From: a virus
Reading direction: 5' to 3' (one strand)
Length of the DNA stretch: 21,914 bases
Virus record (IMG/VR): IMGVR_UViG_3300033153_005085
Span: 1 to 21,914 of that record
The position numbers and the translations under genes were made by a program. Below the pieces are notes generated by a model. It ran no database searches, was not told the DNA's origin, and saw only the letters and a list, made by a program, of their open reading frames with translations. Each line of letters starts with the position of its first letter. Positions within the stretch are counted from its first letter, which is position 1. Positions 8,058-15,012 of this stretch are shown here, one piece after another.

Positions 8058-9124
8058 CAGCTCTAAAACTCCTCATCTATTGGATAACATTTCCGTTAAA
8101 ACTACCGATCCTTACACTCCTACAAATCTACGGAGAGTTTTCAAACCCACAGATTTACAACATAAAAGAGATACCAAAACGAAAGGGATTTGAAAAACCA
8201 GATACTCCCTCTATCATAAATCATCAGTGGCCTGAGGCGGGTTATCCTGATCACTCAGCATCTAGGACTGGAGAGTGTGTAGATGTCGGACTCATTCAAA
8301 AAGGTGAGTTGAGAGTGTTTGTAAAAAACACTGGAGAGATAACTAGAGGACCTCACGGAGTTGAAAACGGACCTCCTGTAAGTGGCGACATGGTATGTGG
8401 TTTTTTGTTAGGTTACACGTCGCCGTGGTCTAAAGATCCTAAACCTGCTCAGTATTTAGAGTGGTTAGCTGATTGGATGATAGAAAATAACGAGGGTCCG
8501 ACCGAGCGCATGGACTGCGGATATCGCCGTAACCCGCTCCTGGTAGGGGCGCAGAGCCTTTTACCTTTAGCACTTTATAAAACTGCCTATAACGAAACTG
8601 GAGAGGAGCGTTTTTTAAAAGCGTACCGTAGACTTTTGTGGATGGGTTACGGAGTGCTCGCTTTAGTACCTACGGCGTACATGCATAAATATCCTGAGTG
8701 GGTTAAAAAACTTCTTAAATTTTTGAAATTCAAAAACCCTGTGCATAATATCCGATCACTTTATAACGATGCGAACTGCATGAGGTGCCTCGCTGTTTTG
8801 ATACGACAGTCAAAGGGTATGTCTCAATTTTACTGGAGACTATGCGCTTTAGTAGTTTGGTTTGGATCTCGTCGATGGCATTTACCTTTTATGGACTTTT
8901 ATGGTTTAGGTAAGGTCAGAGAAAGCACAAAGGACTATGTCTCCTGGATGCTAGAGGGTGAGAAACGATATGATAAAACTATGGCGATCGCTCCTGTTCG
9001 TTACCCTAAATGGGGCGAGTCATGGGACGACGAGAGATATGATAACTCTATAGTTTACAACGTGAAAACAATCGGTATTTATTTCGATTGGTTTTATGCG
9101 ACTAGAGGTGACACAGATGCCTGA
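8054..9124 (+). CDS. Unknown membrane-anchored protein, possible alpha-helical toroid domain
   Basis: A 356-residue protein with a hydrophobic N-terminus (about 3-28, LKLLIYWITFPLKLP) that could be an uncleaved anchor. The rest is rich in Trp, Tyr and Arg, with repeated helix pairs (QYLEWLADWMIENN, FLKAYRRLLWMGYG, FYWRLCALVVWFGSRRW) and acidic-aromatic loops (SGDMVCGFLLG, WGESWDDERYDNS). Helix pairs with such loops occur in alpha/alpha-toroid glycan-active enzymes, but I see no catalytic signature and do not assign one. ATG 8054 is chosen over the TTG at 8039 because it overlaps the upstream stop as ATGA and has AGGA 5 nt upstream. Its coupling to the preceding Cys-rich exported protein suggests a joint role. 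Confidence 0.6.
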   Translation: MTALKLLIYWITFPLKLPILTLLQIYGEFSNPQIYNIKEIPKRKGFEKPDTPSIINHQWPEAGYPDHSASRTGECVDVGLIQKGELRVFVKNTGEITRGPHGVENGPPVSGDMVCGFLLGYTSPWSKDPKPAQYLEWLADWMIENNEGPTERMDCGYRRNPLLVGAQSLLPLALYKTAYNETGEERFLKAYRRLLWMGYGVLALVPTAYMHKYPEWVKKLLKFLKFKNPVHNIRSLYNDANCMRCLAVLIRQSKGMSQFYWRLCALVVWFGSRRWHLPFMDFYGLGKVRESTKDYVSWMLEGEKRYDKTMAIAPVRYPKWGESWDDERYDNSIVYNVKTIGIYFDWFYATRGDTDA

Positions 9125-9545
9125 GTGGAGAGAGTTAATGATAATAGTCGGCGGGGTTTTTTTCGCTATCTATATCGTTTACATCCTCACATCAAAACTC
9201 ATCGATAGGTACTTTAAAAAGGTCGATACCCTTGAGGCGGTTAAAGACTTAGTTATTGAAACTCAACTAAAAAGCCTCGGTAAAATAGTCGAGACACATA
9301 CGGAAAATATGGATGACATAAAGGACGCGATACATGAGTCCGAGAAACAAATCATTGAGGCTCGAAACGACATCAAGGAAAACTCCCAGAGTTTTATCAG
9401 ACTACACACCGCTTTGAAAGAGTTTGTCAGAGAAACTAGCACACGGTTACAACGGATTGAAACCGGTAAAATAGTCCAGGTCGGTAAAGATACCTGGATG
9501 TTTAAAAATACGCAGGGAGGCGGAGGAGATGGCGACGCTGCATGA
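9117..9545 (+). CDS. Membrane-anchored coiled-coil protein, possible inner spanin
   Basis: A 142-residue protein with one N-terminal transmembrane segment (about 8-25, IIVGGVFFAIYIVYIL). A long charged helical region (30-125) with heptad-like spacing follows, then a short Gly-rich tail. An N-terminal anchor with a periplasmic coiled coil is the topology of inner-membrane spanins (Rz type), and the gene directly precedes the endolysin. Other phage membrane proteins of this shape exist, so the role is tentative. ATG 9117 is preferred over 9096 because AGAGGTG lies 6 nt upstream of it and it overlaps the previous stop by 8 nt. It overlaps the endolysin start by 17 nt. Confidence 0.5.
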   Translation: MPEWRELMIIVGGVFFAIYIVYILTSKLIDRYFKKVDTLEAVKDLVIETQLKSLGKIVETHTENMDDIKDAIHESEKQIIEARNDIKENSQSFIRLHTALKEFVRETSTRLQRIETGKIVQVGKDTWMFKNTQGGGGDGDAA

Positions 9546-10014
9546 GTGGAGTTTACTAAGATATTTTAGACCTAAAGGCACTTTCGACAAATGGCATAAC
9601 TCAGCTATAATGGATTTTCGTTTGCTAAAGATCCTCGACGACTTCAGACATCACATCAACTCTCCGATAATAGTTACATCAGGTGCGGGAGGTACGCATA
9701 AAAGTACGCAGTCATATCATTATCAAGGTAAGGCTGTCGACATAATAGTAAAAGGTTATAGCAGCACTCTGCTCGATCTTTTACTAGAGGCGTTGAGTTT
9801 TCCGTTTAGCGGAGTGGGGTTGTATCCGCTATGGAAGTATCGAGGGTCTGTCAAGGGAGGTCTGCATTTAGACATCAGGCCTGAGAATGATACCCGGCGC
9901 ACAGCGAAATGGCTAGGCATAACCCGGTCTAACTACGTTGACGGAAAGTTGATGACCAGTACTGATTACATGGGTCTGACATATGAAAATATTAAAAAAC
10001 ATGTCAGACTTTAA
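9529..10014 (+). CDS. Endolysin-like peptidase, M15 family (LD/DD-carboxypeptidase fold)
   Basis: A 161-residue protein with the M15_3-type zinc peptidase pattern. His64 and Asp71 lie in SYHYQGKAVDI, and His113 (with Asp115) in GGLHLDIRP; together these form the expected H-x6-D plus H-x-D zinc site. Such enzymes cut peptide bonds in peptidoglycan stem peptides. Length matches single-domain M15 endolysins, with no added cell-wall binding domain, which is common for phages of Gram-negative hosts. No signal peptide is seen, so it would need the adjacent holin-like protein to reach the wall. A very strong GGAGGCGGAGGAG site precedes the ATG. A tail-borne peptidase is the alternative, but the neighbours favour host lysis. 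Confidence 0.85.
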   Translation: MATLHEWSLLRYFRPKGTFDKWHNSAIMDFRLLKILDDFRHHINSPIIVTSGAGGTHKSTQSYHYQGKAVDIIVKGYSSTLLDLLLEALSFPFSGVGLYPLWKYRGSVKGGLHLDIRPENDTRRTAKWLGITRSNYVDGKLMTSTDYMGLTYENIKKHVRL

Positions 10015-10028
10015 ATAGGAGGCTAAAT

Positions 10029-10265
10029 ATGGATTACAGTCAAATCATTGAGTGGATTACCGCAAACGCTCCTGCAGTAGTGCAGTGGGTTTTGATGGGT
10101 CTCGGAGCATTGGTAGTCGCTGCGCAGTCGTATGTACTCGCGACTCCTGGCACTGACGACGATAACTGGTTAGCGGGTATCGAGGCTAAACCTATCATCG
10201 GCGACATCCTCAGGTTTTTTAAGGCTTTCAGTCCGATACAGAGAAAGAGTGGAGACTCAAAATAA
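10029..10265 (+). CDS. Holin-like small membrane protein
   Basis: A 78-residue protein with one strong hydrophobic segment (about 15-38, PAVVQWVLMGLGALVVAAQSYVLA), a short acidic loop (TPGTDDDN) and a C-terminal amphipathic part ending in FSPIQRKSGDSK. Size, a single membrane span and position right after the endolysin fit a class III-like holin or a related phage membrane protein. The ribosome site TAGGAGG is strong. The pattern with a TPGTDDD-like loop and a terminal FSPI motif recurs in small phage membrane proteins, as far as I recall, but a holin role has to be tested. Confidence 0.5.
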   Translation: MDYSQIIEWITANAPAVVQWVLMGLGALVVAAQSYVLATPGTDDDNWLAGIEAKPIIGDILRFFKAFSPIQRKSGDSK

Positions 10266-10533
10266 GGCTAAAAACCTCATTGAGTTTTTCTTTCGGTTCG
10301 CACTATTTATAAAAGATCGTGTGCCTCGACCGTTTCGCCTTATCTATAACGAGGTTATGTGCTATCTGAGGCGCGAAAGAGTGCGGTATTTAGTTAAAAA
10401 GATCAAAAAAAACAGGGTTAAACGTGCTAAAAACATCGATAAAAAGTACCATAATCACACTTATTATGACTATCTCGATCACGCCATACGCGAGGGTAGG
10501 AAAAATAAGCGTGGAGGATCAGAAAAACCTTGA
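10249..10533 (+). CDS. Small basic protein of the lysis cassette, function unknown
   Basis: A 94-residue, strongly basic protein (about a third Lys/Arg) with an N-terminal hydrophobic/aromatic stretch (LIEFFFRFALFIKD) and a long positively charged helix (about 40-65). It starts with GTG at 10249, inside the end of the holin-like gene, with only a weak purine-rich site (AGAAAGA) before it, so the exact start is uncertain. Its second half overlaps the next gene in another frame by 110 nt. It could be an amphipathic membrane-surface protein. I do not recognise a family. Confidence 0.5.
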   Translation: METQNKAKNLIEFFFRFALFIKDRVPRPFRLIYNEVMCYLRRERVRYLVKKIKKNRVKRAKNIDKKYHNHTYYDYLDHAIREGRKNKRGGSEKP

Positions 10534-10726
10534 AACATTTGTCAAAAACTGTGAGGGCTGTCAGTATGAATTGACGGAGACTCGCGATGCATTGGCTGAA
10601 TGTGTGTCTACTACTGATTTTACTACTCGCTGGTATCAAGATCCTATTATCATAGCTGGTATTTCGTTTGTCAGTTTCGGTTTAGGTGCGGTATTATCTC
10701 ATTTAGTATATGGAGATGACAGATGA
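10424..10726 (+). CDS. Exported protein with signal sequence, Cys motif and C-terminal membrane span; spanin-like
   Basis: A 100-residue protein nested out of frame in the preceding gene. Residues 1-23 form a plausible signal sequence ending in PYA. A periplasmic segment with Cys43, Cys46 and Cys60 in a helical region (CEGCQYELTETRDALAEC) follows, then a C-terminal transmembrane segment (about 74-95). The start is GTG at 10424, with AGGG 7 nt upstream. A later GTG (10511) would remove the signal sequence. Nested starts and this topology recall spanin genes, and the position at the end of the lysis cassette agrees. No lipobox is present, so it is not a standard outer-membrane spanin. Its stop overlaps the next start as ATGA. 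Confidence 0.5.
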   Translation: MLKTSIKSTIITLIMTISITPYARVGKISVEDQKNLETFVKNCEGCQYELTETRDALAECVSTTDFTTRWYQDPIIIAGISFVSFGLGAVLSHLVYGDDR

Positions 10727-12960
10727 CTTTAGAGCTATCAGATGCGACAGAAAATGCCTCACGCCGAACAGTTAAAAACCCTCAAATAGTTTTAGAAATA
10801 GACGGCATTGATACTCGTTTCGGATCGGACCAGATTTTAGAACTGATCCGCATTGGAGATCCCGGTCTGTTGATCGACGGCACATGGGTTGTCGGAGGTT
10901 ATCGCGAAGTTGAGGACCAGGAGGCATATATCTCCCTCGATGGCACTACTACATCGATAAACCAACAGTTAAGGCCTGATAAGGGTCAGGGTACATCGAT
11001 CACCTCACTGAAAATATCTCTTTTAGATATAAATAATGAGGTCACAAATCTTATCTCACCTGGACAGGTAGTCGCTGATGTAGCAGGCAGAAAGGCGAGA
11101 GTTTATTTAGGATTTAAGGGAGGCACCTCATACCCTGAGGACTATCTCCTGATTTTTAGAGGTATCATCTCAGAGATCAACGCGCCTCCAGGGGTTATCG
11201 ATTTAGTTATTTCACACCCCGAACAGAAAAAAAGGGTATCTATTTATGAAAGTTTCGAGACTACTCTGGTCGGCGACATCGACGACAGCACTACTACTAT
11301 TGTTCTGGACTCAGTTAGCAATGTTTTTACTCGCATTACTGGTCCTGACGGGTCTTATGATAGTGCATTTAAAAGCTACATTCGTGTAGAGGATGAGGTA
11401 ATACTTTTTACTGGCCTATCGGGTAACACGTTAACCGGAGTTATTAGAGGTCAGTTAGGTACTGCAAACGTCGCGCACGACGATGAGGAGGATGTAGCTA
11501 CAATTTACAGACTTAACGACAACTCAATGACTTTAGCTTTAAAGATTATGTTATCAGGCCTTGATGATTACTATCAGACAGGAGTGGAGGCAACAAACTT
11601 CGAGCTAGTGCCTCCGGCGACAGAACCAGCGAACACTATTTATTTTGATAACCTTGATGTATCTGAAAGGTACGGAGTTATCGAGGGAGATTACATAACA
11701 ACTACCGGTGCGAGTAACGGTGCCAACAACGTCACGCTGAAACAAATCACTGATGTTACTAAAACAGATACAGGATCATACCTAACAATCGACGGCGTTA
11801 CGTTTACAAAAGAAGTCGACACCGCAGCGACGATCTCATTTAGATCACAATATGATACTCTACCTGATGGATGTCTTATGCATCCCGATGAGGTCGATGT
11901 TTTCAGACATGAGGAGTTGAGAGATTTTTTCTTACCTAGTTCTGACCTGGATTTTTTTGTAGCTGACACGATCGACGATGCTAAACAATGGCTTGAGGAG
12001 GAGATTTACTTACCTACTGGAGGGTTTTCCGTACCTCGGAAAGCTAAATCATCAGCGGGTTATCACATCGGTCCTATACCAGGATCTAAAACCACGATAC
12101 TAACAGAAAACAATATCGTTAACCCTGACAAATTGGTTTTAAAAAGATCGATCACTAGAAACTTTTTTAACACTATCATCTACAAGTTTGACTTTGATGT
12201 ACTTGAAAACAAACCGCGCAGAAATTATGTCAATATAGATAACGATAGTTTTAACCGCATCCCTATAGGGAAAAAAGCTCTGATCATTCCGGCGCATGGT
12301 ATGCGTGAGGCTGACGGCGCACAGACTTTAGCTGCAACAGTTAGCAACAGAAAATTAGAGCGGTATAAATTCGGTGCAGAGCACATAAACAAAATGCAGG
12401 TATTTTTTGGCGATGGGTTTGTGATTGAGGTCGGCGACATCCTAATCTTAGATCCGACAAACCTAAAGATAGCTAACACCGCTGACGGTAACAGAGAGAA
12501 AGAGTCAAAACTGTTCGAGGTAGTTAATAAGAGTATGGACTTTAAAACAGGGTCTATCACTATAGACATAGTCGATACTGCTTACACACTCGATGCCAGA
12601 TATGCGTTGATAGGGTTAGCGAGTGATATCAAGACAGGGATATCAACATCAAGTTTTATCATTAAAGAGACTGGAGATAGTGCATATGGCGAAAACGAGT
12701 TTAGAAAATGGGAGGACTTCGAGGACGTGTCCGTCGTGGTTCATTCGCCTGACTCGGTTACTCGCTATGATACTAGCGAAGTCGGCAGTTTCACGTCAAA
12801 CACGATCACGCTTAAAACGGCGTTGAGTTTCACACCTCAGGCCGATGATATTATGGAGTTTGATGTTTATACTAACGCGATAGAAAATATAAAATTGTTA
12901 TATGGTTTTATGTCTGACTCCGATTTTGGAGACGGCGGTAAACAATATCTAATGCTATAG
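10723..12960 (+). CDS. Baseplate hub / tail-tip structural protein
   Basis: A 745-residue protein with features of tail hub proteins. A beta-rich N-terminal part (about 20-170) includes LKISLLDINNEVTNLI and RKARVYLGFKGG, resembling the first hub barrel. Residues about 215-255 carry the recurring tail motif (VEDEVILFTG, GVIRGQLGT, AHDDEED). A domain near 275-470 includes DDAKQWLEEEIYLPTGGF, and residues 555-640 contain a second barrel (FVIEVGDILILDP, FKTGSITIDIVDT). The C-terminal 100 residues are a separate beta domain. Hubs close the tube and hold fibres. It is unusual that this gene lies after the lysis genes. Assignment is from shape and motif, not from an enzymatic signature. Confidence 0.55.
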   Translation: MTLELSDATENASRRTVKNPQIVLEIDGIDTRFGSDQILELIRIGDPGLLIDGTWVVGGYREVEDQEAYISLDGTTTSINQQLRPDKGQGTSITSLKISLLDINNEVTNLISPGQVVADVAGRKARVYLGFKGGTSYPEDYLLIFRGIISEINAPPGVIDLVISHPEQKKRVSIYESFETTLVGDIDDSTTTIVLDSVSNVFTRITGPDGSYDSAFKSYIRVEDEVILFTGLSGNTLTGVIRGQLGTANVAHDDEEDVATIYRLNDNSMTLALKIMLSGLDDYYQTGVEATNFELVPPATEPANTIYFDNLDVSERYGVIEGDYITTTGASNGANNVTLKQITDVTKTDTGSYLTIDGVTFTKEVDTAATISFRSQYDTLPDGCLMHPDEVDVFRHEELRDFFLPSSDLDFFVADTIDDAKQWLEEEIYLPTGGFSVPRKAKSSAGYHIGPIPGSKTTILTENNIVNPDKLVLKRSITRNFFNTIIYKFDFDVLENKPRRNYVNIDNDSFNRIPIGKKALIIPAHGMREADGAQTLAATVSNRKLERYKFGAEHINKMQVFFGDGFVIEVGDILILDPTNLKIANTADGNREKESKLFEVVNKSMDFKTGSITIDIVDTAYTLDARYALIGLASDIKTGISTSSFIIKETGDSAYGENEFRKWEDFEDVSVVVHSPDSVTRYDTSEVGSFTSNTITLKTALSFTPQADDIMEFDVYTNAIENIKLLYGFMSDSDFGDGGKQYLML

Positions 12961-12970
12961 GAGTTAACTA

Positions 12971-13720
12971 ATGGCAGATTTAGGTAACACTAGAAATAAG
13001 CTAAATGACACGGAAATTTCCGCAAACAAACCTTTGACCGAGGCTCTTTTTTTAAAGCTAGGCGGTCCTATTAACGACTACATTGATTTTGTAACTAACT
13101 TCGAGGCTAACGCTGCATTGAAGTCTGCGGCCTTTAGCTCATCAGATACATGGGATGTGCCATCAGATGTTACAAAAGTACTCGCGATAGGTTGGGGAGG
13201 CGGAGGTGCAGGCGGCGCAGGAGGTACCGGGGTAGCTCAGAGTGGCGACGGCGGCAGCGGCGCACCGTGGGGAGTCGGCGTTGAAACCGTCACACCTAGC
13301 GGATCGGTAACGGTTACGATAGGCGCAGGAGGTACCGGCGGTGCAGGTACTGGCCCTAATGGAGGACCCTCGGCGTTTGGCTCTGTAAATTTTAGAGGCG
13401 GTCGAGGTGGATTATTTTGGAGTGGCACATCGTATACTCAGCCTCCCTTTGGCGGAGCGGCTGAGGGCGGCACTATTTCACAGGCTGGCGCAGACTCTTT
13501 CGCCTCAACAGGCGGCACATCAGCCGGTAATTGGGGAGGCGGAGGCGGCGCGGGACCAGGCGGCGCAGGAGCTAACGGAGTTGTAACCGGTCAGCCTCCG
13601 GCGGCAGGAGCTAACACCGGCGGAGGCGGTGCAGGTGCTACGACCGGAATAGGCCCTTTCAACGGCGGCGACGGCGGATCAGGTAAAATCACAATTTTAT
13701 ACTGGTCTTATCAGGCTTAG
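12971..13720 (+). CDS. Glycine-rich tail adhesin / receptor-binding protein
   Basis: A 249-residue protein with a short N-terminal attachment region (KPLTEALFLKLGGPINDYIDF). It is followed by the phage glycine-rich domain motif: a WDVPSDVTKVLAIGWGGGGAGG entry, then many GGAGG/GGGGG islands to the C-terminus, which ends with GKITILYWSYQA. Such domains build polyglycine-II-like sandwiches at the tips of fibres, as in gp38-type adhesins, and bind host surface receptors. The islands make the DNA locally GC-rich and repetitive (13190-13690), a likely site of recombination and host-range change. TAGGAGT precedes the ATG. It is the last gene of the rightward late operon. Confidence 0.75.
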   Translation: MADLGNTRNKLNDTEISANKPLTEALFLKLGGPINDYIDFVTNFEANAALKSAAFSSSDTWDVPSDVTKVLAIGWGGGGAGGAGGTGVAQSGDGGSGAPWGVGVETVTPSGSVTVTIGAGGTGGAGTGPNGGPSAFGSVNFRGGRGGLFWSGTSYTQPPFGGAAEGGTISQAGADSFASTGGTSAGNWGGGGGAGPGGAGANGVVTGQPPAAGANTGGGGAGATTGIGPFNGGDGGSGKITILYWSYQA

Positions 13721-13923
13721 ATTACATCAAAATCAGTAGGATTATCTTTAAGAGAGTCGGGGTCTGTCGGACCAGATTTGTCTAACCAGTTTGGAGTATC
13801 GTTTGATCTCTCGACGATACCTAACAGACGACCTGCGGCGTATGAGTATAAAAGCAAACCGAAACATGTACCTAACGTCACACATAAAATTAGACCAACC
13901 GCGTGTAAGACTTCGACTATCAT
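13717..13923 (-). CDS. Small single-span membrane protein, hypothetical
   Basis: A 68-residue protein on the opposite strand, converging on the adhesin gene with a 4-nt overlap. It has one hydrophobic segment (about 5-33, VLHAVGLILCVTLGTCFGLLLYSYAAG) and an acidic, Pro/Asp-rich cytoplasmic-like tail ending in PTDFDVI. A competing frame (13748-13984) gives an Arg-rich product with a TTG start and looks less natural. No clear Shine-Dalgarno site precedes the ATG, which lowers confidence. It could be an immunity or exclusion membrane protein, but nothing in the sequence shows a function. Confidence 0.4.
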   Translation of the reverse strand: MIVEVLHAVGLILCVTLGTCFGLLLYSYAAGRLLGIVERSNDTPNWLDKSGPTDPDSLKDNPTDFDVI

Positions 13924-14053
13924 AGTGATATGATACGCGACATGCGCCTAGAAAGTAACCAAAACATAGCGAAAAAACTATCAAATATGCTATAAAAACC
14001 CCGCTTTTTTACCGATATATAGGGTAGTTTCGTAGGCATTTCACATTAAAAAC

Positions 14054-14127
14054 CGCTGAGAGGGTTTTGATGTTTATTAATTTCATTTCTTTGTTGGTTC
14101 CGATCACCTTGTCCGACCCTCTCAGCG
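14054..14127 (+). repeat. 11-bp perfect inverted repeat with 52-nt interior (structured RNA or terminator candidate)
   Basis: CGCTGAGAGGG (14054-14064) is the exact reverse complement of CCCTCTCAGCG (14117-14127). The interior has an AT-rich first half and then two TCCGA copies 13 nt apart. TCC and TTTT follow the stem. It could fold into a closing stem of a small RNA, act as a long-loop terminator, or be a protein site. Confidence 0.5.
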
Positions 14128-14137
14128 TCCTTTTATA

Positions 14138-14167
14138 TTGACTAACTTTTTACCATCTGTGTTTATT
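14138..14167 (+). promoter_or_regulatory. Candidate sigma70-type promoter for the nuclease gene
   Basis: TTGACT (14138-14143) matches 5 of 6 bases of the -35 consensus. TTTATT (14162-14167), 18 nt on, matches 4 of 6 of the -10. Transcription would start at about 14174, the ATG of the nuclease gene, which has no Shine-Dalgarno site. This would make a nearly leaderless message. The -10 match is modest. Confidence 0.35.
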
Positions 14168-14173
14168 AGTCCT

Positions 14174-14680
14174 ATGGATCACAAAGCATCTACAAAAAAA
14201 GCACTCGAAAAATATTACCTAAAACAAATGCCTAAGAAAAAACGTAAACCGAACCAAAAACCAGAACGAGACCTACAAAAAGCAGTGCTAGTATGGTTAC
14301 GACTAAATAAATTCGACTGTCATCACGTAGAGTCGAAAGCCGTTTATAACCAGAAAGCAGGTCGCTACATGACCGGTCAAACTGTTTCAGGGATGAGTGA
14401 TATAGTTGGATGCTCTGGAGATGGTGTCTCTGTGTGGGTAGAACTGAAGTCAAAGGGTCGCCGAAAAACCCTGCGTCCTGGTCAACATGAGTTTTTACTG
14501 AGAAAGATAGGCTGTCATTGTTTCGCTGTTTGCGTTGACTCGGTCGAGATGTTAGCGACTGTCTGGGATGAGTATCAAAATATTGAAAGTCGTCAGGATC
14601 GAGTGCGCTTTCTGAAAAACCACCTGCCAATACCTTATAAGAAAGGTGAGGATGAGTTTGACGATGAGTTTGGGTTTTAG
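14174..14680 (+). CDS. VRR-NUC domain nuclease (PD-(D/E)XK superfamily)
   Basis: A 168-residue protein with the VRR-NUC pattern: Glu31 in the N-terminal helix (PERDLQKAVLVWLR), Asp76 in GMSDIVG, Glu90 and Lys92 in VWVELKSK, and Gln104 in LRPGQHEFL. The remainder (HCFAVCVDSVEML) is the last strand/helix of the fold. Phage members are stand-alone nucleases thought to act on branched or structured DNA during recombination or packaging. A Lys-rich N-terminal segment may aid DNA binding. ATG 14174 is preferred over the TTG at 14138, which fits a -35 hexamer. Later ATG 14228 also retains the domain. It converges with the leftward early operon, overlapping by 4 nt. Confidence 0.8.
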   Translation: MDHKASTKKALEKYYLKQMPKKKRKPNQKPERDLQKAVLVWLRLNKFDCHHVESKAVYNQKAGRYMTGQTVSGMSDIVGCSGDGVSVWVELKSKGRRKTLRPGQHEFLLRKIGCHCFAVCVDSVEMLATVWDEYQNIESRQDRVRFLKNHLPIPYKKGEDEFDDEFGF

Positions 14681-14862
14681 TTTTCATTTTTTTTACTCAA
14701 AATGTCAGCTATTACTAACAGTGTCTTTTTTATCCCTAGTATCTCGTTAACAAGTAGTGACACCATTGCTGTTTTTGAGTCCAAACCCGGCTCTCTCATA
14801 GCCTGTAAAACTGTTGCAGAGTCTTCTTTTAACATTTCTGCTAATTTTTCAATCTGTGACAT
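14677..14862 (-). CDS. Small helical protein, hypothetical (last gene of the early operon)
   Basis: A 61-residue protein predicted almost wholly helical (IEKLAEMLKED, ATVLQAMRE, KTAMVSLLVNEILGIKKTLLVIADIL). It has no Cys and a Lys/Asn-rich C-terminus. A strong GGGAGGA site lies 5 nt before the ATG, which follows directly on the TAA of the upstream lipoprotein gene, so it is coupled to it. A small helical partner or regulator encoded next to a lipoprotein could be functionally linked, but I recognise no family. Confidence 0.7.
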   Translation of the reverse strand: MSQIEKLAEMLKEDSATVLQAMREPGLDSKTAMVSLLVNEILGIKKTLLVIADILSKKNEN

Positions 14863-15012
14863 TTATCCTCCCTCATCGATCCGTTTCGCCATACAAAAAC
14901 AAGTGCCTCCGATGATAACCGAGTCAAGCGGGTAACATCTCTGTTTACACTTATCTAAAAACGTGCAGCCAGAGAGAGTTAAAAGTAAAGCTAACGCCAA
15001 CATCCCTTTCAT
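14863..15012 (-). CDS. Small Cys-rich lipoprotein, superinfection-exclusion candidate
   Basis: A 49-residue protein with a short lipoprotein signal peptide: MKG, a hydrophobic core (MLALALLLT) and the lipobox L13-S14-G15-C16. The mature product would be 34 residues starting at Cys16, with four more cysteines (22, 26, 38, 40) that could form two disulfides. Thr at +2 does not favour inner-membrane retention, so outer-membrane sorting is likely in an E. coli-like host. The ATG overlaps the upstream stop as ATGA, and GAGGGG lies 6-7 nt upstream. Early phage lipoproteins such as T5 Llp and lambdoid Cor block receptors against superinfection; that role is an inference here. An outer spanin is less likely because the lysis genes are far away. 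Confidence 0.75.
   Translation of the reverse strand: MKGMLALALLLTLSGCTFLDKCKQRCYPLDSVIIGGTCFCMAKRIDEGG

Larger units (their letters stand above)
13924..14173. other. Divergent intergenic region with inverted repeat and candidate promoter
   Basis: No convincing gene. It lies between the leftward small membrane gene and the rightward nuclease gene. It contains AAAAACCCCGC followed by six T residues at 13994-14010, without a proper GC stem. It also holds the 11-bp inverted repeat (14054-14127) and a TTGACT -35-like hexamer (14138). I see no clear intrinsic terminator for the late operon except possibly the inverted repeat. Confidence 0.6.

Noticed and set aside
623-8991. GCGATCGC octamers (623, 2434, 8984) as HIP1 elements of a cyanobacterial phage
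   Set aside because: Only three copies in 21.9 kb, all inside coding genes. This is far less frequent than in HIP1-rich cyanobacterial genomes.
13748-13984. Alternative 78-residue leftward frame with a TTG start
   Set aside because: It competes with the 68-residue membrane protein frame, has an Arg-rich C-terminus like a shadow frame, and has no ribosome site.
14051-14130. TPP riboswitch suggested by CGCTGAGAGGG
   Set aside because: The CTGAGA word matches part of the thi box, but the other conserved segments (ACCTGATCTGG-type region) are absent, and the word is one arm of a simple inverted repeat.
14232-14687. 151-residue leftward frame opposite the VRR-NUC gene
   Set aside because: Low-complexity, His/Gln/Ser-rich product with no motif, lying antisense to a gene with a clear catalytic pattern.
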